Positions 1 to 6,551 of a stretch of DNA of 11,250 nt are shown here, in pieces (the stretch's first letter is position 1; the number at the start of each line of letters is the position of its first letter). Source of the stretch: Bacteroidota bacterium. GTDB lineage: Bacteria; Bacteroidota; Ignavibacteria; Kryptoniales; JAKASW01. The notes under the pieces were generated by a model. The model was not told the DNA's origin. It made no database searches and saw nothing but the letters and a program-made list of their open reading frames with translations. The position numbers were made by a program, and so were the translations under genes. The DNA lies in assembly GCA_021789755.1 (NCBI GenBank), contig JAJYJD010000103.1, forward strand, positions 1 to 11,250, read 5' to 3'.

Positions 1-349
1 CTCCGCGACGCGGGCGTTCAAGCAAAGGGAGCTGGAAATATGGAATCGATATGTCAGTGAACGGAAGATACTGCGGGCTCTTTGATCCGTAAATGAATTT
101 ATTTACGAGCAGAAAGTCCCCGACAAGGAGAGTGTTCTCCATAGATCCGGTCGGGATCCTGTAAGCTTCGACGACAAACGTTTTCAGTAGCAGCGCCGCG
201 ATGATCGCGAAGATCAATCCTTCCAGCGAGTCCCTGAATTTCCTCTTCTGTGATTTCTGCTGTTTCTTCTGCGCGCTTTGCCCCGCGGAGCGGGACACTG
301 GGGTCTGGTTCAATTTTCGTTCTCCGTGATCCTCGTGATCACTCTTCAT
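1..349 (-). CDS. lepB: Signal peptidase I (LepB), 3' end beyond window
   Basis: Membrane-bound type I signal peptidase, which cleaves signal peptides from exported proteins at the outer face of the inner membrane. I translated 116 codons from the ATG at 349; the frame stays open to the left edge, so the C-terminal part is missing. A polar, Lys/Gln-rich N-terminus (residues 1-40) is followed by one hydrophobic segment (about 44-60). Then comes the catalytic-serine box PTGSMENTL, with Ser69 as the likely nucleophile, then GDFLLVNKF (77-85) and the start of the RPRRG box (112-116). The catalytic lysine should lie just past the window edge. The ATG overlaps the last 11 bases of lepA, matching the well-known lepA-lepB gene pair and suggesting translational coupling. 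The identity is firm. Completeness cannot be judged. Confidence 0.93.
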   Translation of the reverse strand, partial: MKSDHEDHGERKLNQTPVSRSAGQSAQKKQQKSQKRKFRDSLEGLIFAIIAALLLKTFVVEAYRIPTGSMENTLLVGDFLLVNKFIYGSKSPQYLPFTDISIPYFQLPLLERPRRG

Positions 350-2150
350 CGTTTAGTGAGAGTACGGCAAGAAACGCTTCCTGCGGGACTTCGACCCGAC
401 CTATCTGCTTCATGCGCCTCTTGCCTTCTTTTTGTTTCTCGAGCAGTTTTCGCTTCCTCGTTATATCGCCCCCGTAACATTTTGCTATGACATTCTTCCT
501 GATGGGAGATATGCTCTCGCGTGCGATCACCTTGCTGCCGATGGCTGCCTGGATTACCACTTCGAACAGCTGTTTCGGAATAAGCTTGCGGAGCCGGGCG
601 CTTAGCTTCCGGCCCCAGTCGTATGCCTTGTCCCTGTGTACGACGGATGAAAGAGCGTCGACGACTTCGCCGTTCAGGAGTATGTCCAGTTTCACCAGGT
701 CCGACTCGCGGTTGTCGAGATACTCGTAATCGAAAGAAGCATAGCCCCGCGTCATCGACTTCAATTTGTCAAAAAAGTCGAACACGATCTCTGCCAGCGG
801 GAGCTCGAATCTTATGTCGGCCCGCTTCGGGTCTATGTAGGTCGTGTTCTTGTAGGTGCCGCGCCTGTCCATGCAGAGCTTCATTACGTTCCCGATGAAC
901 TCAGACGGACAGATTATCTGTGCCGTGACGTATGGCTCCTCGATGTGGTCGATCGTTGCGGGTGAAGGCATTGTTGCGGGATTATCGACAAGGACGGTCT
1001 CGCCGGAGCTTTTGACAACCTTGTATTCAACGTTAGGTACCGTCGTAATGATCGTCTGACCGAATTCACGTTCAAGTCGTTCCTGGACGATCTCCATGTG
1101 AAGGAGTCCGAGGAAGCCGCACCTGAATCCGAAGCCGAGTGCGGTGGAAGTCTCCGGCTCGTACAGGAGGGCCGCATCGTTCAGCTTGAACTTGGCAAGC
1201 GCATCACGCAGTTCCTCAAAATGCTCGCTCTGCGCAGGATACAATCCACTGTAGACCATCGGTTTCACTTCCCGGTAACCGGGCAGCGGAGCTTCGGCGG
1301 GGTTGTCGCCGTTCGTGACCGTGTCACCGACGCGCGTCTCTGTAAGCTCTTTGACGCCGGCGATCAGGTAGCCCACGTTGCCCGCTTCCAATTCGCCTGT
1401 CGGAACGCGTTCCATTTCCAGTACACCGACCTCTTCAGCCAGAAAGACTTTTCCCGTCTTATGAAAAAGCACCTTGTCGTTTGTGCGGAGGACGCCGTCC
1501 ACGATCCGGATGTACGTGACTACGCCCCTGTAGGAATCGTACTTGGCGTCGAATATCAGGGCGCGAAGAGGGGAATCCGACGAGCCGGATGGAGGTGGTA
1601 TCCGCTCTACCACGGCTTCGAGAATTTCATCGATCCCGATCTTTGCTTTGGCGCTGGCAAGGAGTATTTCGCTCTCCTTACAACCGATGAGATCGACAAG
1701 TTGGTGCTTCACATCGTCGACCATCGCGCTCGGAAGGTCGATCTTGTTTATCACCGGAATGATGTCAAGTCCCGCATCTATGGCAAGGTAGACGTTGCTG
1801 ATTGTCTGGGCTTCGACGCCCTGGGATGCATCCACAACAAGGATTGCCCCCTCGCAGGCGGCCAGGGACCTGGAAACTTCGTATGAGAAGTCCACGTGAC
1901 CCGGTGTGTCGATAAGGTTGAGGATGTAGCTCCTTCCGTCACGGCCTTTGTAGTCCATCTGGATTGCGTGGCTCTTTATCGTAATTCCGCGTTCACGCTC
2001 CAGCGGCATGTCGTCTAATATCTGGTCCACCATTTCGCGTTCTGTAATCGTCCCGGTCCGCTCGAGAAGCCTGTCGGCAAGAGTTGATTTACCGTGATCT
2101 ATGTGCGCGATGATGCAGAAATTGCGGATAAGCTGGGGAGTAAGACTCAT
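339..2150 (-). CDS. lepA: Elongation factor 4 (LepA), ribosome back-translocating GTPase
   Basis: Translational GTPase related to EF-G that acts on stalled or mis-translocated ribosomes. With the start at 2150 it is 603 residues, the usual family length. The G motifs are in order: AHIDHGKS (15-22), RGITI (54-58), DTPGH (81-85) and NKID (135-138). The C-terminus carries the LepA-specific tail with CYGGDITRKRKLLEKQKEGK, RMKQIG and PQEAFLAVL, which separates it from EF-G and BipA. The frame is open upstream, with a TTG at 2216 and an ATG at 2186, but no Shine-Dalgarno sequence is clear before any of the three. I chose ATG 2150 because family members begin about ten residues before the IRNFCIIAHIDHGK block. 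The stop overlaps the lepB start. About 190 bases separate it from the aldo/keto reductase gene upstream. Confidence 0.97.
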   Translation of the reverse strand: MSLTPQLIRNFCIIAHIDHGKSTLADRLLERTGTITEREMVDQILDDMPLERERGITIKSHAIQMDYKGRDGRSYILNLIDTPGHVDFSYEVSRSLAACEGAILVVDASQGVEAQTISNVYLAIDAGLDIIPVINKIDLPSAMVDDVKHQLVDLIGCKESEILLASAKAKIGIDEILEAVVERIPPPSGSSDSPLRALIFDAKYDSYRGVVTYIRIVDGVLRTNDKVLFHKTGKVFLAEEVGVLEMERVPTGELEAGNVGYLIAGVKELTETRVGDTVTNGDNPAEAPLPGYREVKPMVYSGLYPAQSEHFEELRDALAKFKLNDAALLYEPETSTALGFGFRCGFLGLLHMEIVQERLEREFGQTIITTVPNVEYKVVKSSGETVLVDNPATMPSPATIDHIEEPYVTAQIICPSEFIGNVMKLCMDRRGTYKNTTYIDPKRADIRFELPLAEIVFDFFDKLKSMTRGYASFDYEYLDNRESDLVKLDILLNGEVVDALSSVVHRDKAYDWGRKLSARLRKLIPKQLFEVVIQAAIGSKVIARESISPIRKNVIAKCYGGDITRKRKLLEKQKEGKRRMKQIGRVEVPQEAFLAVLSLNDEE

Positions 2151-2402
2151 TCTGTCAGGTAAAGGTATTTCATCTGTTTTGTGCATCAATATACGCAAAC
2201 TGGCGGGGTTTATCAATTTATGAGATAATTTCGCCGCTTTTGTCGCCTACCGGAAATAAAAACCTCGATTGACCTGACTCGATTCAATTTTCATGCGGTC
2301 TACCTGTTCGGTTGTAAGGTTTTCAAGAGGCCGATGTTTTATCCGACCGGGGGTTCGCCAGTTGAGGAATCAACCGTCGCGTTTCTGTACAAAGTGTTTT
2401 TT

Positions 2403-3359
2403 TTAATCCGTCCAACCGCTTGCAGACGACAACCGGCCTATCGCTTCGGGGCTCAGTTTCAGTTCGGTTGCTCTTACCAGGCTTTGCAGCTGATCGGGGT
2501 TAGTCGCACTTGCTATCGGTGCGGTGACCGAAGGCCTCGCGATCAACCAGGCTAGGGATACGCTTGCAGGTGTCGCGTCGTATTCCTTCGATATTTTGTC
2601 AAGAGCTGCGAGGATCCTGAAGCCTCTCTCGTTCATATATTTCTTTATCCCATTGCCGCGGGGGCTTTTTGCCAGATCGGTCTCCGACCGGTACTTACCT
2701 GTAAGGAAGCCGCTGGCCAGGGAATAGTAACTAATCACGCCGAGTTGATTGTCGATACAAATCTTTTCGAGCGATGTCTCAAACGCCTCACGGTCGTATA
2801 AATTGTATTGCGGCTGGATAGATTCATAGCGGGGGAACCCGTGCTTTTTGCTGGCATCGAGAGATTCCTTCAGTCTCTCCGGCGAGAGATTGGATGCACC
2901 GATCCATCTCACCTTGCCTTCTTTGACGAGCTGAGCATATGCTCCGAGTGTCTCTTCTACAGGTGTCGTCTCGACATCCCAGTGTGTCTGGTACAGGTCG
3001 ATATAGTCGGTTCGCAATCTCCGGAGTGAGTCTTCGACTGCAGTCAGTATGTGTTTTCTGGAGATGTCCTTCTGTCCCTGGCCTATATCCGACCCGACTT
3101 TCGTAGCGATTACGACTTTGGATCTGTTGCGGCGTTCTTTTGTCCAGTTGCCTATGATCGTCTCCGACTCGCCGCCTTTATTTCCCGGTACCCAGCGTGA
3201 GTAAGAGTTGGCTGTGTCAATCAGATTGAATCCGCCGTCAATGAATACATCCAGAAGCTGAAACGCCGTTTTCTCGTCGACCGTCCATCCGAAGACGTTT
3301 CCTCCGAACGCGAGAGGCGCGACTCGAAGTGAAGATCTGCCTAATTGTCTCTTCTCCAA
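2403..3359 (-). CDS. Aldo/keto reductase family oxidoreductase
   Basis: NAD(P)H-dependent oxidoreductase of the aldo/keto reductase superfamily, 318 residues, a usual length for a cytoplasmic single-domain TIM barrel. The expected catalytic tetrad is visible: Asp48 and Tyr53 in LIDTANSY, Lys87 in VIATKVG, and His126 in YQTHWD. The N-terminal RQLGRSSLRVAPLAFGG and the LRRLRTDYIDLYQTH stretch resemble the YajO/general-stress AKR subgroup. The start codon is TTG. It is supported by AAGGAAGG (complement of 3368-3375) eight bases upstream and by the lack of any in-frame Met near the N-terminus. The gene follows the PH-like membrane protein gene by about 75 bases and precedes lepA on the same strand. 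The substrate cannot be read from sequence. Confidence 0.93.
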   Translation of the reverse strand: MEKRQLGRSSLRVAPLAFGGNVFGWTVDEKTAFQLLDVFIDGGFNLIDTANSYSRWVPGNKGGESETIIGNWTKERRNRSKVVIATKVGSDIGQGQKDISRKHILTAVEDSLRRLRTDYIDLYQTHWDVETTPVEETLGAYAQLVKEGKVRWIGASNLSPERLKESLDASKKHGFPRYESIQPQYNLYDREAFETSLEKICIDNQLGVISYYSLASGFLTGKYRSETDLAKSPRGNGIKKYMNERGFRILAALDKISKEYDATPASVSLAWLIARPSVTAPIASATNPDQLQSLVRATELKLSPEAIGRLSSASGWTD

Positions 3360-3367
3360 ATTAATTT

Positions 3368-3375
3368 CCTTCCTT
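3368..3375 (-). promoter_or_regulatory. Shine-Dalgarno sequence fixing the TTG start of the aldo/keto reductase
   Basis: On the minus strand this reads AAGGAAGG, eight bases before the TTG at 3359. It is the clearest ribosome binding site in the left half of the window and decides the start of a gene with no nearby ATG. Confidence 0.75.
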
Positions 3376-3432
3376 TACAGGGAATTTGCCCACGGTGTTC
3401 TTACTTGAACGAAGCGATGTGTCCGTATCCGA

Positions 3433-3933
3433 TTACGCGGTTATGTCTTTCAGTGCGGCTACAAACTGCGCTGGGTTGTCCGGTGTCACCACGATTGTTT
3501 TCCCCGGGAAACGGAGGACCACACACAATTTCGGGTCCGAAGCGAATGCGCGAAAGTTGCCCAGTTTTTTATTATGGAAATAGCCGGCAATGCAGAACAT
3601 TCCTCCGTTGCCCATGGTCCTGATCGAGCCCGACATCGCGTGGGGATCGATCTCATACGATTGCAGCTCGGCAAGGTCGATCCTTGAATTCCAGAACAAA
3701 CGCCGGACGAAAAGAGTCTCCTTCGTGACGACATATCCCCTGATCACGAAAATAGATGAACCTCCTGCTAACAGTAGGGGAAAGGCGGATATCATGAAGG
3801 AGCCGACGACGTCGACCCTGTGAAGTTCTGCTCGCCCCATTAATGAAATGCCAAATAGGGCGAGAATAACCAGCAGTGTCGTATAACTCAATCTCTTGCC
3901 CCAGGGAGCATGGAACGTCATGTATCTTTGCAT
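3433..3933 (-). CDS. Membrane protein with bacterial PH-like domain
   Basis: Small protein, 166 residues from the ATG at 3933, of unknown function. Two hydrophobic segments (about 16-33 and 42-64) are followed by a soluble C-terminal region. That region contains RGYVVTKETLFVRRLFW, a GNGG turn (108-111), GYFHNKKLG (117-125) and a strand-rich RFPGKTIVVTPDNP end (141-154). This arrangement of a two-helix anchor plus a beta-rich domain resembles bacterial PH-domain membrane proteins (bPH families). I recognise that pattern rather than a named gene. A TTG at 3954 would add seven residues, but neither start has a convincing ribosome binding site, so I chose the ATG. The gene is transcribed away from the AtuA unit, across the 3955-4175 region. 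A cytoplasmic or periplasmic ligand-binding or assembly role is possible but unproven. Confidence 0.68.
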   Translation of the reverse strand: MQRYMTFHAPWGKRLSYTTLLVILALFGISLMGRAELHRVDVVGSFMISAFPLLLAGGSSIFVIRGYVVTKETLFVRRLFWNSRIDLAELQSYEIDPHAMSGSIRTMGNGGMFCIAGYFHNKKLGNFRAFASDPKLCVVLRFPGKTIVVTPDNPAQFVAALKDITA

Positions 3934-3954
3934 CTCAGATAAATTTACTTCCAA

Positions 3955-4175
3955 AAATGGAAAAGATAAATATCCGTGGGCACAAAGACAGCTTCGAGTC
4001 CCCTGCGCCGCCGCCGGGAATTATTGATACTAGATGCTTTGTGTTGTGGCATTGCTTGCCGGGTGAAACTTAACTTCAAATCGATTATAATTGAGCAGAT
4101 TAAAACGTTAACTCTCTTAATGCATTCAGAAATTGACACGACCGTCGACGTAATCGCGCCGAGGGCGTCACACAA
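3955..4175. other. Divergent intergenic region between PH-like gene and AtuA unit
   Basis: Region of about 220 bases with no convincing gene; the short open frames on both strands look random. It holds a promoter candidate toward the AtuA gene, listed separately. It also holds a G+C-rich block at 3988-4018 with a TTCGAGTC core, and a 7-base inverted repeat CACAAAG (3981-3987) / CTTTGTG (4037-4043) flanking that block. The right half (about 4065-4140) is A+T-rich, as expected of a regulatory region. I see no tRNA, riboswitch or clear operator. Confidence 0.6.
4063..4091 (+). promoter_or_regulatory. Candidate promoter for the AtuA gene pair
   Basis: A perfect TATAAT lies at 4086-4091. Seventeen bases upstream is GTGAAA (4063-4068), which matches four of six positions of the TTGACA consensus. 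Transcription would begin near 4098, leaving an untranslated leader of about 80 bases before the AtuA start. If the organism belongs to Bacteroidota, its main sigma factor may prefer a different motif, which lowers confidence. Confidence 0.38.
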
Positions 4176-5558
4176 TTGAGGGCCAGTTTGAAACAGAAGG
4201 ATTTTATTCGAATTGCTTCAGGACAGGGTTACTGGGGTGATCTTCCTCAGGCGCCATATTGGCAAGTAAGCAAGGGACCGACCGATTACCTTGTGATGGA
4301 CTTCCTTGCCGAGGTCACCATGTCGATACTTCAGAAGCAGAAGTCGCGGGACCCTAAGCTCGGATACGCGAAGGACCTTCTGCCGATGATGGAACAGATA
4401 CTTCCGTTCGTCGCCGAGAGGAACATCAAGGTAATAACGAATGGCGGCGGTGTAAATCCTCAAGCTTGCCGCGACGCCATTTTCGAAATTGCCGGGAAAG
4501 CCGGCGTGAAGGGACTGAAGATAGGCGTCGTATATGGCGACGATATCTTCGGACGGATCGACGATCTCCTCGGCACCGGTCAGGACCTGAAAAATATGGA
4601 TACCGGAGAGAGTCTAAAATCTGTACGGCAGCGCCTCCAGAGTGCGAATGTCTATTTCGGCGCTTTCCCGATAGCCGATGCGCTCGCGGAAGGTGCGCAG
4701 ATCGTTTTAACCGGAAGAGCAACCGATACGGGCCTGACGCTCGCTCCGATGATATATGAATTCGGATGGAAAGAAAAGGATTACGACAAACTCGCTGCCG
4801 GCATAGTCGCCGGGCATATACTCGAGTGCGGCGGACAGTCTTCAGGAGGGAATTACCTGAAGGATTGGAGAAATGTTCCCGATCTGGCCCACATCGGCTT
4901 CCCGATTGCGGAAGCTCATCCGGACGGGACCGTGTATATTACGAAGCATCAGGGTACAGGCGGACTCGTCTCAGTCGATACTATAAAAGAGCAGCTTCTT
5001 TACGAGATTGGAAATCCCAAAGAGTATATCACCCCCGAAGTGATCGCGGATTTCACGAGCATTAAACTGGAACAAGCGGGCGAAAACAGGGTCAAGGTAT
5101 TCGATGTTAAGGGAAGCGAAGCCACGGAGTTTTACAAAGTGTCAATGGCATATTCCGACGGTTTCTATGCTGTCGGCACGCTTACGTACGGCTGGCCCGA
5201 CGCTCTCGAGAAAGCTCAGGCGGCTGATAGGATAATGCGGCAGCGACTGGAAGACCTCGGCCATAAGTTCGAGGAATTCCACACTGAGTTTCTCGGTTAC
5301 AATTCCTGCCACGGTCCGCTGAGCCCGATGCCCGCTGAATTGAACGAGGTGGTATTGAGAGTCGCGGTCAGGGACAAGGACCGGGAGGCTGTCGACGCAT
5401 TCGGGAGACAGCTTGTGCCGCTTGTCCTCACCGGTCCTCCGACGGTGACCGGCTTTGGCGGCGGGCGTCCCAAGCCGCAGGAGGTCGTGGCGTATTGGCC
5501 GTCGCTGATTCCAAAGAAGCTTGTGAAACCTGTCGTGGAATTGGCTGGCCTAAAATGA
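4176..5558 (+). CDS. AtuA/DUF1446 family acyclic terpene utilization-type protein (large subunit)
   Basis: Protein of 460 residues matching the AtuA core domain (DUF1446). The domain is named for the acyclic terpene utilization locus of Pseudomonas; its exact reaction is not settled. Visible blocks include SGQGYWGD (15-22), TNGGGVNP (88-95), VVYGDD (118-123), FGAFPIADAL and VLTGRATDTG (161-186), AGHILECGGQSSGGNY (212-227), and a Gly-rich TGFGGGRPKP near the end (425-434). It stops where the core domain ends, without the small C-terminal domain found in longer AtuA proteins; that domain is encoded by the next gene. The start codon is TTG at 4176 or TTG at 4188, each with a GAGGG-like sequence upstream, and no good ATG is available. 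A role in breaking down branched acyl-CoA-like compounds is inference from the family name and companion genes elsewhere. Confidence 0.88.
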   Translation: MRASLKQKDFIRIASGQGYWGDLPQAPYWQVSKGPTDYLVMDFLAEVTMSILQKQKSRDPKLGYAKDLLPMMEQILPFVAERNIKVITNGGGVNPQACRDAIFEIAGKAGVKGLKIGVVYGDDIFGRIDDLLGTGQDLKNMDTGESLKSVRQRLQSANVYFGAFPIADALAEGAQIVLTGRATDTGLTLAPMIYEFGWKEKDYDKLAAGIVAGHILECGGQSSGGNYLKDWRNVPDLAHIGFPIAEAHPDGTVYITKHQGTGGLVSVDTIKEQLLYEIGNPKEYITPEVIADFTSIKLEQAGENRVKVFDVKGSEATEFYKVSMAYSDGFYAVGTLTYGWPDALEKAQAADRIMRQRLEDLGHKFEEFHTEFLGYNSCHGPLSPMPAELNEVVLRVAVRDKDREAVDAFGRQLVPLVLTGPPTVTGFGGGRPKPQEVVAYWPSLIPKKLVKPVVELAGLK

Positions 5559-5585
5559 ATTCCGAATTCTCAATTCTAAATTCTC
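5558..5585 (+). repeat. Tandem heptamer repeat AATTCNN, four copies
   Basis: The pentamer AATTC begins at 5558, 5565, 5572 and 5579, giving four heptamers: AATTCCG, AATTCTC, AATTCTA and AATTCTC. The array starts on the last base of the AtuA stop codon and lies in the 79-base gap before the small partner gene. Neighbouring coding sequence has no such pattern. Confidence 0.85.
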
Positions 5586-5596
5586 AAATGAGAATT
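5579..5596 (+). repeat. Inverted repeat (possible RNA hairpin) after heptamer array
   Basis: AATTCTCA (5579-5586) and TGAGAATT (5589-5596) are exact inverted copies separated by two bases. An alternative pairing is TCAATTCT (5570-5577) with AGAATTGA (5591-5598). The hairpin is A+T-rich with no following T run, so it is not a typical terminator. It might affect mRNA stability or the ratio of the two AtuA-type proteins. Confidence 0.6.
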
Positions 5597-5625
5597 GAAA
5601 ATCTAAAACTCAACATTCCAGCAGA

Positions 5626-5631
5626 AGGTGG
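5626..5631 (+). promoter_or_regulatory. Ribosome binding site of the AtuA-type small subunit
   Basis: AGGTGG six bases before the ATG at 5638, inside AAGGTGGGG. It is stronger than the start signal of the large-subunit gene, which uses TTG. Confidence 0.7.
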
Positions 5632-5637
5632 GGTCAA

Positions 5638-5976
5638 ATGAAAAGGATCCAGTTGATAAAGCTCGCCCATGCCAGGAGCGGCGACAAGGGAGACGCGTCA
5701 AACGTGGGACTCATCGCGCGCCGCGCTGAGTACTTCCCGATCCTGAAAGAGAAAGTCACGCCCGAGGCCGTGAAGAGGCATTTCACCGGGATATGCCGCG
5801 GTAAGGTCGAGCGTTATGAACTCCCGAACCTTTTTGCGCTCAACTTTTTGCTTCACGAAGCCCTCGGCGGTGGGGGAACGGTCTCGCTCCGGAATGACGC
5901 CCAGGGAAAAACAATGAGCACCGCTCTGCTAAGAATGGAAATTGAAGTCCCGGACGATTTTAAGATAGGCGACTAA
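5638..5976 (+). CDS. AtuA C-terminal-domain-like small protein (small subunit)
   Basis: Protein of 112 residues. Its LAHARSGDKGDASNVGLIARR block (9-29), GICRGKVERYELPN (51-64) and LNFLLHEALGGGG (68-80) are typical of the ferredoxin-like C-terminal domain that is fused to DUF1446 in AtuA-type proteins. Here it is a stand-alone gene directly after the DUF1446 gene, so the two products probably form one complex. The ATG at 5638 has a good ribosome binding site, AGGTGG (5626-5631), six bases upstream. Independent initiation is therefore likely despite the 79-base gap. The enzymatic role is unknown; assignment to a catabolic acyl-CoA-type pathway is inference from the AtuA family. The gene ends opposite the 3' end of the large minus-strand operon. 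Confidence 0.86.
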   Translation: MKRIQLIKLAHARSGDKGDASNVGLIARRAEYFPILKEKVTPEAVKRHFTGICRGKVERYELPNLFALNFLLHEALGGGGTVSLRNDAQGKTMSTALLRMEIEVPDDFKIGD

Positions 5977-6044
5977 GAAAAAGACCCGTTGGGGAACCGA
6001 CAGCGCTTGTGTCTGCTTCACCGGACTGTGCGCGGGCGCCCCGC

Positions 6045-6551
6045 TTAGTTCTGCGACGTCTTCCGCTTCTGAATGAACGCGGTCGTAAGGAGCGCGCCGA
6101 AAATTGTGAAGATCGAATAAACCACGACGACCAGGAAGAAGCTGACGAGCGTATCGAAGAGACCGGGCCGTTTCGCCGCGGCGATTGCCTGACTCAGTTG
6201 ATCCATCAGCCCTGAAGGCATCTGCATCCCGTTGAGCAACCTGTTTATAATGTTCTTCAGCATCTGAAATTTGATGTCAGCAATGAAGGGCCCGATGGTA
6301 ATGTTGAGGACCGTTTCAAATCCCGCCGCGAAAATTCCTGTCCAGAGCCCGAGATAAAACCCGTCGATGTTCATGATGGTGTAGTCCTGCGGCACGTCGA
6401 GCCGGAAGAAAAGAACCGCCAGTACGCCTCCTATGAAAAGCCCCGCACAGCAGAAGCAGTTTACGAGGTCTAGGCCCGGAGCAAAATTTATTATTGCCAT
6501 AATGAGCCCGGCAAACAGTGCGGGCCTGAAATAAAGCGAATTATTCTTCAT
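6045..6551 (-). CDS. Unrecognised integral membrane protein with CxCC motif
   Basis: Protein of 168 residues that I cannot assign to a named function. It has four likely hydrophobic segments, near 10-24, 31-50, 66-90 and 132-160. The second begins with the unusual cluster NCFCC (Cys32, Cys34, Cys35) followed by a Gly-Gly pair (41-42). Between segments three and four lies a mostly helical amphipathic stretch (about 95-128) with an Ala/Gly-rich portion. The C-terminus is short and basic (QKRKTSQN). The ATG at 6551 overlaps the end of the DUF2085 gene by 11 bases, so it is probably co-translated with it as the last gene of the thrC-lysC-argC-argB operon. The cysteines could bind a metal or take part in redox chemistry, but this is inference only. 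Confidence 0.72.
   Translation of the reverse strand: MKNNSLYFRPALFAGLIMAIINFAPGLDLVNCFCCAGLFIGGVLAVLFFRLDVPQDYTIMNIDGFYLGLWTGIFAAGFETVLNITIGPFIADIKFQMLKNIINRLLNGMQMPSGLMDQLSQAIAAAKRPGLFDTLVSFFLVVVVYSIFTIFGALLTTAFIQKRKTSQN

Noticed and set aside
1098..1886. Plus-strand open frame of 262 codons
   Set aside because: It lies entirely opposite lepA, whose translation matches a highly conserved family across its full length. The antisense peptide has no recognisable domain.
2361..2404. GTTGA-GGAA-TCAAC hairpin followed by an eight-T run at 2397-2404, as a terminator
   Set aside because: The T run is on the plus strand, about 22 bases after the hairpin, and no plus-strand gene ends here. For the minus-strand aldo/keto reductase transcript it would be an A run.
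3988..4018. tRNA-like 3' end (TTCGAGTC followed by C-rich sequence)
   Set aside because: The five bases before the TTCGAGT loop do not pair with the five after it. No acceptor, D-arm or anticodon arm can be placed on either strand. It is at most a remnant.
3945..4179. Short open frames on both strands in the divergent intergenic region
   Set aside because: Their peptides are low in plausible domain content, they lack ribosome binding sites, and they overlap each other. They look like chance frames.
6032..6044. GCGGG-CGC-CCCGC inverted repeat at the convergent gene ends, as a bidirectional terminator
   Set aside because: The stem is only five base pairs and neither strand has a following T run. 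It could be chance in G+C-rich sequence.
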